From positions 1-5,518 of the forward strand of contig JAHAAN010000126.1 in assembly GCA_018376855.1 (NCBI GenBank): 5,518 nt of DNA, written 5' to 3'. Numbering within the stretch: position 1 is the first letter of the stretch; the number at the start of each line of letters is the position of its first letter. Below are positions 1 through 5,518 of the stretch, one piece after another. The position numbers and the translations under genes were made by a program. Source of the stretch: Clostridiales bacterium. GTDB taxonomy: Bacteria; Bacillota; Clostridia; Christensenellales; QALW01. Below the pieces are notes generated by a model. It was not told the origin of the DNA. It did no database searches and saw only the letters and a program-made list of their open reading frames with translations.

Positions 1-590
1 GAACCTGTTTCATGAATCGTGGCAGCTTTGAGAATATTCCATTGGCTCCAGCTGTGCCCCGCAGCGGAAACGGTTTGTTTTTCGAGCTTTCCGCATGCCG
101 CGCACGTGCGTTCCCGAAGCCCAGCTTCAGTGCAGGCGGGGGATTCCGTTATATGCCATGCGCTATACCTATGGTCAAGCGTGTTGATTTGTTGGGTTTG
201 TGCTTCTCCGCAAAGTGTACAGACGCGTACTTGCTCGCCGGCTTCAGTGCAGGAGGCGGCTTCGGTTACCGTCCATTTTCCGTAGCTATGAACAATATGA
301 GGGGTGGGGGATTCTGAAACCGGAGCTTCGGTAACAGTCTCTGTGGGGATAGGAGTTTCGGTTCCTTTCGGTATGGCAGTTGTTGACACCGGCACAGGGG
401 TATCGGTTTGTTTTGAAACAGCAGAGGTTAGGGTGGGAGCAGTGTCCTTTGTTTGTAGATTGGCTGTTGAAATCGGTATAAGCGCAGCGCTGCCGGAAAG
501 AGCGGTTGAAATAGCTTCGTCGGATTTAGTGCAGGCTGTAAGGCTTAATGTCAGCAGCGCACTGATCAATATAACGCGTGATTTTTTCAT
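1..590 (-). CDS. Putative lipoprotein with 39-residue Cys/Trp repeats (3' end outside window)
   Basis: The minus frame is open from an ATG at 590 to the window edge: 196 codons with no stop. The N-terminus has a Lys-rich start, a hydrophobic stretch and a lipobox L-T-A-C with Cys20, so export and lipid anchoring on the outer face of the membrane are likely. Residues about 40-97 form a Ser/Thr/Pro-rich linker with recurring T-E-T-P-type segments. From His101 on, a repeat of exactly 39 residues begins: His101/140/179, Trp106/145/184, Cys114/153, Cys124/163 and Cys127/166. Each full unit has the pattern C-T-E-A-G-x3-R-x-C-x2-C-G. In the third unit the first Cys position is Ile192. The Cys spacing resembles a small metal- or disulfide-stabilised module, but that is inference. 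Such repeats occur in surface proteins of gut Clostridia and I know no assigned function. The ribosome site is weak (AAAGAG at 600-605, 9-base spacer). The gene lies downstream of pgi on the same strand. Confidence 0.85.
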   Translation of the reverse strand, partial: MKKSRVILISALLTLSLTACTKSDEAISTALSGSAALIPISTANLQTKDTAPTLTSAVSKQTDTPVPVSTTAIPKGTETPIPTETVTEAPVSESPTPHIVHSYGKWTVTEAASCTEAGEQVRVCTLCGEAQTQQINTLDHRYSAWHITESPACTEAGLRERTCAACGKLEKQTVSAAGHSWSQWNILKAATIHETG

Positions 591-740
591 TTTCTATCAC
601 TCTTTCTGTGTAAATTGAAAGCATGCTTGGGCTGCGCATGCTTTGTAAGCGGGCAAATTATGCCGCCCTGCCCGTAGGCTTGTTATTTCAATTCAAAACC
701 GAAAATCAACCGAGAACTAAAGGCATATTCACTGTTCAAT
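591..740. other. Gap between pgi and the lipoprotein gene, with two inverted repeats
   Basis: There is no gene here. One perfect 9-base inverted repeat lies at 618-644. A second, looser one pairs AAGC+GGGCA (647-655) with TGCCC+GCTT (669-681), with a 4-base bulge on the right arm. Neither is followed by a clear T-run on the minus strand, so I cannot call a pgi terminator. I also found no good -35/-10 pair for the lipoprotein gene. The two genes may be co-transcribed, or the signals may be too weak to recognise. Confidence 0.5.
618..644. repeat. Perfect 9-bp inverted repeat, possible hairpin or operator
   Basis: The left arm AAAGCATGC (618-626) and the right arm GCATGCTTT (636-644) are exact reverse complements separated by 9 bases. 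On the minus strand the hairpin falls after pgi and about 27 bases before the lipoprotein start codon. Only three T residues follow the stem, so it is a poor intrinsic terminator. It could be an RNA-stabilising hairpin, a weak terminator or a DNA-binding site. The sequence does not decide between these. Confidence 0.55.
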
Positions 741-2159
741 TTACAGAATGAATTTTGCGGCTTTTGGCGGGCGCGCATCCAGCTCTGCTTTTTTCTCTTC
801 ATAGCCGGGGCGGCCAAGCAGGGCATAGGTAGCGTTTTTGCCTTCCTCAACACCGGGTTGGTCGTAGGTGTTGATGTTCAGCAGAGCGCCGGTATACGCG
901 GTTTCCAGCTCGTAGAAGTATAGTAGCTGACCGATCGTAAACGCGTTTACCTCCGGCAGTGTAATGGTGTGATTTGGCTTTCCGCTCTTCATCACGGCGT
1001 ATTCTGTTGCCAGCTGCTCGCTTTGGATCAGTTCCTGCATCGTGTGGCCGCAAAGGAAGCTGACGGCGGGAATATCGCTGCAGCCTTGCGGAATGGTGAT
1101 ATCCGTGCGGTAGCAGTCTACCGTTAGGAACGTGATTACTTTATCAAACGGGCCTTCGGTATAAAGCTGAATCTGCGAATGCTGATCCGTTACGCCTAAA
1201 GCTTTGACCGGTGTTTGGCCTGCGTGAATGGTTTGTCCGTCCAGTGAAACGCTTTTGCCCAAGCTTTCTCCCCAAAGCTGGCAGTACCAATCGGCCATGA
1301 ATTTCAGGCTATCCGCATAGGGCATCATGACGGAAATATTCATGCCCTTCTGCATGGCGATATACTGCATCACAGCGGCCATGAGCGCGGGGTTTTTGTA
1401 AATATCTCCTTCATGGCAGCACTGATCCATGTAAGCCGCGCCTTCCAGCAAAAGCTCGATGTCAATGCCGCATACGGCGGCACAAAGCAGTCCCACAGGG
1501 CAAAGCTCGCTGAAACGTCCGCCCACGCCGTCCGGGATTATAAAATGTTTGAAGCCGTCCTGACGAACCAATTTGATCAGATTGCCTTTTTCGGCGTCGG
1601 TGGTTGCGATAATATGCTTAGCAGCATCTGTACCCAACGCATGATTTAAAAGGTCGCGTATGATTAGATATTGCGTCATGGTTTCGGACGTGCTGCCCGA
1701 TTTGGTGATAACGTTAAAGCATGTTTTTTTCAGGTCGATAACTTCAAGAAGAGAAGCCATGCGCTCCGGATCTACATTATCCTCCACATAAAGCTTCGGG
1801 CCGCCGCGCTTTTCAGCCGGGAGCTCATTATAGCGCAGATGGTTCAGCGCCTGCTGAACGGCAATCGGCCCCAAAGCGCTTCCGCCTATGCCAAGCACAA
1901 CGAAATATTCATATTCGGAACGCACCTGCTGTGCTGTCTGTAAAATATCCGCAACAACTTCGGCTTGATTGTAGGGCAGTTCCGTCCACCCCATCATGCC
2001 TTTGCCGCGCCCAAGCGCTACTTTCTCAAAAGCCGCTTTGGCTTCGCCCGCGGCATTATCCAGCTCGCTTTGTTTGATTCCGTGTGCGCCCACAGCCTGT
2101 TCCATCATGTTGTTAACGTCCAGCCGCAGCTTCAGACGGCGTTTTTCCATATCATTCAT
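741..2159 (-). CDS. pgi: Glucose-6-phosphate isomerase
   Basis: This is a cytoplasmic enzyme interconverting glucose-6-phosphate and fructose-6-phosphate in glycolysis and gluconeogenesis. The product is 472 residues and looks full length. Visible family motifs are GIGGS (90-94) and SGSTSET (154-160) of the sugar-phosphate-binding SIS fold, and the first signature DGVGGRFSELCPVG (210-223). Further on are GESLGK (297-302) with the likely catalytic Glu298, TDQHSQIQL (324-332) with His327, and the second signature (424-441) containing YDQPGVEEGK and ending in the active-site Lys441. The ATG at 2159 is chosen because AAGGTGG lies 7 bases upstream (2167-2174). A longer in-frame reading (to 2255) would start upstream of the promoter, and an in-frame ATG at 2183 sits at the likely transcription start with no ribosome site. 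The gene diverges from rubrerythrin and is followed on the same strand by the lipoprotein gene. No key residue appears to be missing. Confidence 0.97.
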   Translation of the reverse strand: MNDMEKRRLKLRLDVNNMMEQAVGAHGIKQSELDNAAGEAKAAFEKVALGRGKGMMGWTELPYNQAEVVADILQTAQQVRSEYEYFVVLGIGGSALGPIAVQQALNHLRYNELPAEKRGGPKLYVEDNVDPERMASLLEVIDLKKTCFNVITKSGSTSETMTQYLIIRDLLNHALGTDAAKHIIATTDAEKGNLIKLVRQDGFKHFIIPDGVGGRFSELCPVGLLCAAVCGIDIELLLEGAAYMDQCCHEGDIYKNPALMAAVMQYIAMQKGMNISVMMPYADSLKFMADWYCQLWGESLGKSVSLDGQTIHAGQTPVKALGVTDQHSQIQLYTEGPFDKVITFLTVDCYRTDITIPQGCSDIPAVSFLCGHTMQELIQSEQLATEYAVMKSGKPNHTITLPEVNAFTIGQLLYFYELETAYTGALLNINTYDQPGVEEGKNATYALLGRPGYEEKKAELDARPPKAAKFIL

Positions 2160-2190
2160 GTCAATTCCACCTTTCTTATCCATAAGTTTT

Positions 2191-2219
2191 ATTATAGAAA
2201 GAACAAATGATTTCGTCAA
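2191..2219 (-). promoter_or_regulatory. Sigma-A type promoter of pgi
   Basis: On the minus strand TTGACG (-35, at 2214-2219) and a perfect TATAAT (-10, at 2191-2196) are separated by exactly 17 bases. Transcription would start near 2184, giving an untranslated leader of about 25 bases before the pgi ATG at 2159. This position supports the chosen pgi start. Confidence 0.85.
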
Positions 2220-2303
2220 CTTTATTTGCGGCGTTTTTGGGGAATAAAAAATCAATTTTTGCTCATAATCAGTCCTATAAAACAGGAAAAGGAAGGGAAT
2301 ATC

Positions 2304-2840
2304 ATGAGCGAGCTTAAAAACAGTAAAACTTATGTCAGTTTAGAGGATGCATTTACAGCTGAAAGCATGGCGTATACACGTTATATGATCTATGCAGCTG
2401 CTGCGCAGGCAGAGGGATTTCGCCAGATCGCCGAGCTTTTTGAGGAGACGGCGCATAATGAAAAGGAGCATGGAGAGTTGTGGTATAAGGAGTTGGGCAG
2501 GATCGGCGCCACGCAGGAAAACCTGCTTTCGGCAGCGGAAGGCGAGCATGCGGAGTGGACGGAGATCTACAATCATATGGCGGAAGTGGCGGAAGAGGAA
2601 GGCTTTCGTGCGCTGGCTGCAAAATTCAGAATGGTAGCGGGAGTGGAAAAACAGCACGAGGAACGCTTTCGCGCTCTGAGAGAAAACATTGAACAGCAGC
2701 AGGTGTTTTCACGTCCGGAAGAGTCTGTGTGGCGGTGCAGAAATTGCGGTTATACTGTCGTGGGAACGGAAGCGCCCGAAGTTTGTCCGCTTTGCGCGCA
2801 TGACCGCAGCTATTTTGAACTGGCGGCTTTTAATTATTGA
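2304..2840 (+). CDS. rbr: Rubrerythrin (diiron plus rubredoxin-like domain)
   Basis: Rubrerythrins are cytoplasmic non-haem iron proteins that reduce hydrogen peroxide in anaerobes, using electrons passed through a rubredoxin-type centre. The product is 178 residues. The N-terminal ferritin-like four-helix part shows the expected diiron ligands: Glu20, Glu53 with His56, Glu94 with Glu97, and Glu115-x2-His118. The C-terminal part has a rubredoxin-type iron site with Cys145-x2-Cys148-Gly-Tyr and Cys161-Pro-Leu-Cys164. Both iron sites look intact. The ATG at 2304 is chosen because GGAAGGG (2291-2297) lies 6 bases upstream; the longer in-frame reading from a TTG at 2226 lacks a good ribosome site. 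The gene diverges from pgi across a 144-base gap. I see no clear promoter for it and no PerR-type palindrome. No strong terminator follows; a separate promoter for the purA leader lies 50 bases downstream. Confidence 0.96.
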   Translation: MSELKNSKTYVSLEDAFTAESMAYTRYMIYAAAAQAEGFRQIAELFEETAHNEKEHGELWYKELGRIGATQENLLSAAEGEHAEWTEIYNHMAEVAEEEGFRALAAKFRMVAGVEKQHEERFRALRENIEQQQVFSRPEESVWRCRNCGYTVVGTEAPEVCPLCAHDRSYFELAAFNY

Positions 2841-2889
2841 GCAAGGCTTTAAGAGCATAAAATAAAACACGAAAAATGCCATAAAACGA

Positions 2890-2918
2890 TTGACATATAC
2901 GGGGCTTTCAAGTATTAT
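2890..2918 (+). promoter_or_regulatory. Sigma-A type promoter of the purA leader
   Basis: A consensus -35 TTGACA (2890-2895) is separated by 17 bases from TATTAT (2913-2918). Transcription would start near 2925, about 240 bases upstream of purA. No other plausible promoter lies between the terminator and purA, so purA and purB probably depend on this one. Confidence 0.82.
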
Positions 2919-2942
2919 AAAGTAAGTGATGCTGATAGCCAA

Positions 2943-3107
2943 ATGAAAAGGATCGGGTGTTGCCTGCGGGGCTTTTGGGCGCGCACATTCGTTCCTTTTT
3001 GTGATTTGTATGTAAGGTGGTTTTTCGGGTATGGGCAGAGCAGGCACGGTCATCGTGGTAAACAGGCGCTGATGAAAGCGCGGGGTGTAAGGCTTCGCGC
3101 GGAATAA
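2943..3107 (+). CDS. Doubtful 54-codon ORF in the purA leader
   Basis: An ATG at 2943 opens an uninterrupted frame of 54 codons, ending in TAA at 3105-3107. The stop overlaps the first base of the terminator's 3' arm. The predicted peptide starts M-K-R-I, has Cys at 6, 7 and 20 and Trp at 12 and 26, and has an Arg/Lys-rich C-terminal half. No signal peptide, domain or family is recognisable. There is no Shine-Dalgarno site, and the ATG would lie only about 18 bases from the predicted transcript start. A six-codon frame (2929-2946) ends in TGA overlapping this ATG. It may be chance within a structured RNA. If translated, ribosomes reaching the stop would disrupt the terminator hairpin, which would make it a leader peptide. 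Confidence 0.15.
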   Translation: MKRIGCCLRGFWARTFVPFCDLYVRWFFGYGQSRHGHRGKQALMKARGVRLRAE

Positions 3108-3126
3108 GCGCCTCTTTTTCTGTTTT
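3064..3126 (+). terminator. Structured intrinsic terminator in the purA leader
   Basis: The outer stem AGGCGCT (3064-3070) pairs with AGCGCCT (3107-3113). Inside is a second hairpin, GCGCGGGG (3078-3085) with CTTCGCGC (3093-3100), 8 pairs including two G-U, around a 7-base loop. A T-rich run follows (3113-3126), including five consecutive T. It ends 38 bases before the purA start, so it must be at least partly bypassed for purA to be expressed. The internal loop of 7 and 6 bases between the stems is unusual for a simple terminator. Confidence 0.75.
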
Positions 3127-3164
3127 GCAGGCATCATTTATCTATATTTCAAAGGGGGATTTTC

Positions 3165-4445
3165 ATGTCAACCTGCGCAATTGTCGGAATTACATGGGGC
3201 GATGAAGGAAAGGGCCGCATGGTCGATCTGCTTTCTGAAGACTATGACATCGTGTGTCGGTATCAGGGTGGGAACAATGCCGGCCATACGGTTGTGAACG
3301 AATTGGGGGAGTTTAAGCTCAACCTTTTGCCTTCGGGAATTTGCCGTCGCGACGTGATCAATGTGCTTGGAAACGGCACGGTGATCGATTTGGAGCATTT
3401 GTTTAACGAGGTAAAAAAATTGAGGGATCGCGGTGTCGTGATCAGCAGTGAAAACTTCCGCATCAGCGACCGTGCGATCGTTTGTATGCCGTATCACCGT
3501 GAGCAGGATGTGTATGAGGAGGAACGCTTGGCGGGCAAAAAGTACGGTTCCACCCGCCGCGGTATTGCGCCTGTATACGGTGATAAATATATGAAAAAGG
3601 CGGTTCAGATAGGTGAATTGCTGCACGAGGATTATTTAAGGAATCATCTGAACGATATTCTTAATTTTAAAAATCTGTTTATCAGCCGCGTATACGGCGG
3701 CAAGCAGTATACAGCAGAAGAGATCATGGAATGGATCAAGACCTACGGTTATCCTTTCCGTGATTGCATATGCGATACGGGAAAGCTGCTGCGAGATGCG
3801 CAGAATGGCGGAAAGAAGATTATGTTTGAGGCGCAGCTTGGCGCGCTGCGTGATATTGATTACGGCATTTATCCCTATACATCGTCCTCCACGCCGCTGG
3901 CTGCCTATGCGCCCGTCGGTTGCGGGGCGCCGTCGCTGAAGGTGGACGAGGTTATCGGTGTGGCTAAGGCTTATTCCACCTGTGTTGGAGAAGGACCGTT
4001 TGTTACCGAATGGTTTGATGAACGCGCCGATGCGCTGCGTGAAGCAGGCGGAGAATATGGCGCCGCTACAGGCAGACCCCGCCGTGTGGGGCCGCTTGAT
4101 CTGGTCGCTACCAGGCAGGGTGTTTTGCTTCAGGGGGCAACCTGTGTGGGTCTTACGAAGCTTGATGTTGTTTCTTATATGGATCAGATCGATATCTGCA
4201 CCGCTTATGAAGTTGACGGTAACATTATTCATGAGTTTCCGACAACGCCGGAGCTTATCAAGGCAAAGCCTGTTTATGTGCAGATGAAGGGCTGGAAATG
4301 CGACATCAGCAAAATTACTAACTATGAGGATCTGCCTAAAGAGGCGCGGGATTATGTAGAGTTTATTGAGAAACAGATCGGCTGCCCGATCAAATATGTT
4401 TCCGTCGGCCCGAACAGGCATGAAATCATTTATCGTGAGGTTTAA
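3165..4445 (+). CDS. purA: Adenylosuccinate synthetase
   Basis: This cytoplasmic enzyme joins IMP and aspartate using GTP to make adenylosuccinate, the first committed step from IMP to AMP. The product is 426 residues, the usual length. Motifs run in the expected order: GITWGDEGKGR (8-18) with catalytic Asp13, NAGHT (38-42) with catalytic His41, and STRRGIAP (129-136). Next are FEAQLGALRDID (221-232), KAYSTCVGEGPFVTE (268-282), the aspartate-loop motif GAATGRPRR (299-307) and the guanine-binding TKLD (331-334). The start is supported by AAAGGGGG 6 bases upstream. Several motif positions differ from the textbook form recalled for E. coli: Thr10 for Gln, Arg18 for Lys, a shifted Gln in FEAQLG, and Cys273 where Arg is usual. 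The catalytic residues remain, so I expect an active enzyme of a divergent subfamily that I associate with Clostridia. purB follows after one base. Expression probably depends on the upstream leader. Confidence 0.96.
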   Translation: MSTCAIVGITWGDEGKGRMVDLLSEDYDIVCRYQGGNNAGHTVVNELGEFKLNLLPSGICRRDVINVLGNGTVIDLEHLFNEVKKLRDRGVVISSENFRISDRAIVCMPYHREQDVYEEERLAGKKYGSTRRGIAPVYGDKYMKKAVQIGELLHEDYLRNHLNDILNFKNLFISRVYGGKQYTAEEIMEWIKTYGYPFRDCICDTGKLLRDAQNGGKKIMFEAQLGALRDIDYGIYPYTSSSTPLAAYAPVGCGAPSLKVDEVIGVAKAYSTCVGEGPFVTEWFDERADALREAGGEYGAATGRPRRVGPLDLVATRQGVLLQGATCVGLTKLDVVSYMDQIDICTAYEVDGNIIHEFPTTPELIKAKPVYVQMKGWKCDISKITNYEDLPKEARDYVEFIEKQIGCPIKYVSVGPNRHEIIYREV

Positions 4446-4446
4446 G

Positions 4447-5518
4447 ATGGCAAGCAATATATATAATTCTCCCTTGGGTTCAAGATATGCTTCAAAAGAA
4501 ATGCTGTGGCTTTTTTCAGATGATTGCCGTTATTCTACGTTCAGAAAGCTGTGGGTTGCACTGGCAGAGTCCGAGCATGAGCTTGGCCTGCCCGTAACGA
4601 GAGCGCAGGTGGAGCAGCTGAAGGCGCATGTCGATGATATTGATTACGAGGTTGTTGCAAAAAAAGAGAAGGAGATTCGCCACGATGTTATGGCGCATGT
4701 GTATGCTTACGGCGTGGTGTGTCCCGATGCAAAGGGAATCATTCATTTGGGCGCTACCTCCTGCTATGTAACGGATAATGCCGATATGATCATATACCGT
4801 GATGCGATGCGCCTGTTAGAAAATAAGCTGCAAGCAGTTATTGCCAATTTGGCGGATTTTGCAAAGCAATATCGTGCATTGCCTACGCTGGGATTCACTC
4901 ATTTTCAGCCGGCACAGCCCACTACGGTCGGCAAGCGCGCCTGTTTGTGGGCGCAGGATTTTATTGCCGATTTGAACGATTTGCAATATGTGCTTGGCGG
5001 CATGAAGCTGCTCGGCAATAAGGGCACCACGGGAACACAGGCCTCTTTTTTGGAGCTTTTTGAGGGCGATCATGAAAAGGTCAAGGAGCTGGAGCTGCGC
5101 ATAGCTCAGAAGATGGGCTTTGAAAAGGTATTTGCCGTTTCGGGGCAAACATATCCGCGCAAGGAGGATGCAAGGATTTGCAATGTGCTGGCCGGAATCG
5201 CGCAAAGCGCATATCGCTTTGCAAACGACCTTCGCTTGCTTCAGCATTTGAAGGAGGTTGAGGAGCCGTTTGAGAAATCGCAGGTGGGTTCTTCCGCAAT
5301 GGCGTATAAGCGCAATCCTATGCGTTCCGAAAGGATTTGCTCGTTGTCCCGTTATATCATGACGGATGCGCTTAATCCGCTGCTGACAGCGTCTGTGCAG
5401 TGGCTTGAACGGACGTTGGACGATTCGGCAAACCGCAGAATCGCTGTGGCGGAGGCTTTCCTTGCTGCGGATGCGGTGTTGAATATTCTCATTAACGTCA
5501 CGCAGGGCATGGTTGTAT
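4447..5518 (+). CDS. purB: Adenylosuccinate lyase, animal-like type (3' end outside window)
   Basis: PurB removes fumarate from adenylosuccinate to give AMP, and also from SAICAR earlier in purine synthesis. The frame is open from ATG 4447 to the edge: 357 codons, no stop. Fumarate-lyase superfamily motifs are RHDVMAHVYAYG (78-89), HLGATSCYVTDN (100-111) and THFQPAQPTTVGKR (151-164) with the likely catalytic His152. KGTTGTQASFLELFEGD (192-208) follows, and then the flexible-loop signature GSSAMAYKRNPMRSE (281-295) with the likely catalytic Ser in GSS. LERTLDDSANRR (320-331) lies near the cut. Several of these segments match my memory of human ADSL more closely than Bacillus PurB. The loop has Ala286 where Pro is typical. 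The start is one base after the purA stop, and GTGAGG inside the last purA codons (4435-4440) is 6 bases upstream, so the two genes are probably co-transcribed and translationally coupled. Confidence 0.95.
   Translation, partial: MASNIYNSPLGSRYASKEMLWLFSDDCRYSTFRKLWVALAESEHELGLPVTRAQVEQLKAHVDDIDYEVVAKKEKEIRHDVMAHVYAYGVVCPDAKGIIHLGATSCYVTDNADMIIYRDAMRLLENKLQAVIANLADFAKQYRALPTLGFTHFQPAQPTTVGKRACLWAQDFIADLNDLQYVLGGMKLLGNKGTTGTQASFLELFEGDHEKVKELELRIAQKMGFEKVFAVSGQTYPRKEDARICNVLAGIAQSAYRFANDLRLLQHLKEVEEPFEKSQVGSSAMAYKRNPMRSERICSLSRYIMTDALNPLLTASVQWLERTLDDSANRRIAVAEAFLAADAVLNILINVTQGMVV

Larger units (their letters stand above)
2841..3164 (+). other. 324-base gap before purA: promoter, leader and terminator
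   Basis: The stretch between rubrerythrin and purA contains no recognised gene. Its first 49 bases are AT-rich with no evident rubrerythrin terminator. A strong promoter follows at 2890-2918, then a leader running to purA that contains a large terminator-like hairpin and a 54-codon unassigned reading frame. These are listed separately. Confidence 0.8.
2925..3164 (+). promoter_or_regulatory. Long structured purA leader, candidate attenuator or riboswitch of unknown class
   Basis: From the predicted start near 2925 to the purA ATG there are about 240 untranslated bases. TGCCTGC (2961-2967) can pair perfectly with GCAGGCA at 3040-3046, enclosing a G-rich domain. The same heptamer recurs at 3127-3133, just after the terminator, so the two pairings are mutually exclusive. 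GGGCGC (2977-2982) could also pair with the terminator's 3' arm (3108-3113, one G-U). The leader ends in an intrinsic terminator and then the purA ribosome site AAAGGGGG (3151-3158). Conserved cores I remember for purine, ZTP, PRPP/ppGpp (ykkC), T-box, tetrahydrofolate and SRP RNAs are not visible. Alternatively the promoter-to-terminator unit of about 200 bases is a free small RNA, such as 6S RNA, with read-through into purA. I could not fold it into a clear 6S shape. Confidence 0.5.

Noticed and set aside
12..618. Three plus-strand open frames at the left end
   Set aside because: The minus strand there encodes a signal sequence, lipobox and exact amino-acid repeats; the plus frames are shadows of that repeat gene.
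847..1053. Small minus-strand frame inside pgi
   Set aside because: It is an out-of-frame shadow within the conserved C-terminal part of pgi.
2160..2255. N-terminal extension of Pgi by up to 32 residues
   Set aside because: The extension would start upstream of the TTGACG/TATAAT promoter, and a strong ribosome site exactly fits the ATG at 2159.
2264..2281. Rubrerythrin promoter from CATAAT (2264) or TATAAA (2276)
   Set aside because: Neither has an acceptable -35 element at 16-18 bases, so I did not list it.
2226..2303. N-terminal extension of rubrerythrin from a TTG at 2226
   Set aside because: The rubrerythrin family begins near the ATG at 2304, which has GGAAGGG at proper spacing.
2955..3035. 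G-quadruplex formed by GGG runs in the leader
   Set aside because: The G runs are separated by loops of very unequal length, one of nearly 50 bases, so a stable quadruplex is unlikely.
2709..3137. 142-codon minus-strand open frame over the rubrerythrin end and purA leader
   Set aside because: It overlaps the conserved rubredoxin domain on the opposite strand and has no recognisable domain; the plus-strand promoter and terminator explain the region better.
2925..3164. Known riboswitch or RNA classes (purine, ZTP, ykkC/PRPP, T-box, SRP RNA, RNase P)
   Set aside because: None of the conserved core sequences I remember for these classes is present; a covariance search is still needed to be sure.
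3636..4457. 273-codon minus-strand open frame opposite purA
   Set aside because: It lies wholly opposite a confidently identified purA and shows no recognisable motif or ribosome site; long antisense frames are common opposite conserved genes.

Overview
The window reads as a piece of chromosome from an anaerobic, Gram-positive, Clostridia-like bacterium. This is inferred from AGG-rich Shine-Dalgarno sites, good sigma-A type promoters (TTGACG-17-TATAAT and TTGACA-17-TATTAT), a rubrerythrin, a lipoprotein with Cys/Trp repeats of the kind common in gut Clostridia, and a PurA of a divergent type that I associate from memory with Clostridia. Base composition looks roughly balanced. I see no mobile element, CRISPR array, tRNA or rRNA.

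Left half, minus strand: a glucose-6-phosphate isomerase gene (pgi, start at 2159, stop at 741) is followed by a lipoprotein gene (start at 590) that runs off the left edge. The lipoprotein has a lipobox, a Ser/Thr/Pro-rich linker and 39-residue repeats with a C...CxxC pattern. The 150-base gap between them holds two inverted repeats but no convincing terminator or promoter. A strong promoter for pgi lies at 2191-2219.

Centre, plus strand: a rubrerythrin gene (2304-2840) is transcribed divergently from pgi. It carries a diiron four-helix domain plus a C-terminal rubredoxin-like domain, and it probably detoxifies peroxide.

Right half, plus strand: a strong promoter at 2890-2918 opens a leader of about 240 bases that ends in a structured intrinsic terminator (3064-3126), just before purA (3165-4445). 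purB follows one base after the purA stop and runs off the right edge. PurA and PurB convert IMP to AMP through adenylosuccinate. The layout of promoter, structured leader, terminator and gene suggests attenuation or a riboswitch, or a small RNA with read-through into purA. The leader matches no known class that I could recognise, so it is the best candidate here for something undescribed. It also contains an uninterrupted 54-codon reading frame whose stop codon touches the 3' arm of the terminator.

The enzymes are ordinary housekeeping genes. The unusual points are the purA leader, motif substitutions in PurA, the resemblance of PurB to animal adenylosuccinate lyase rather than the Bacillus type, and the repeat lipoprotein.
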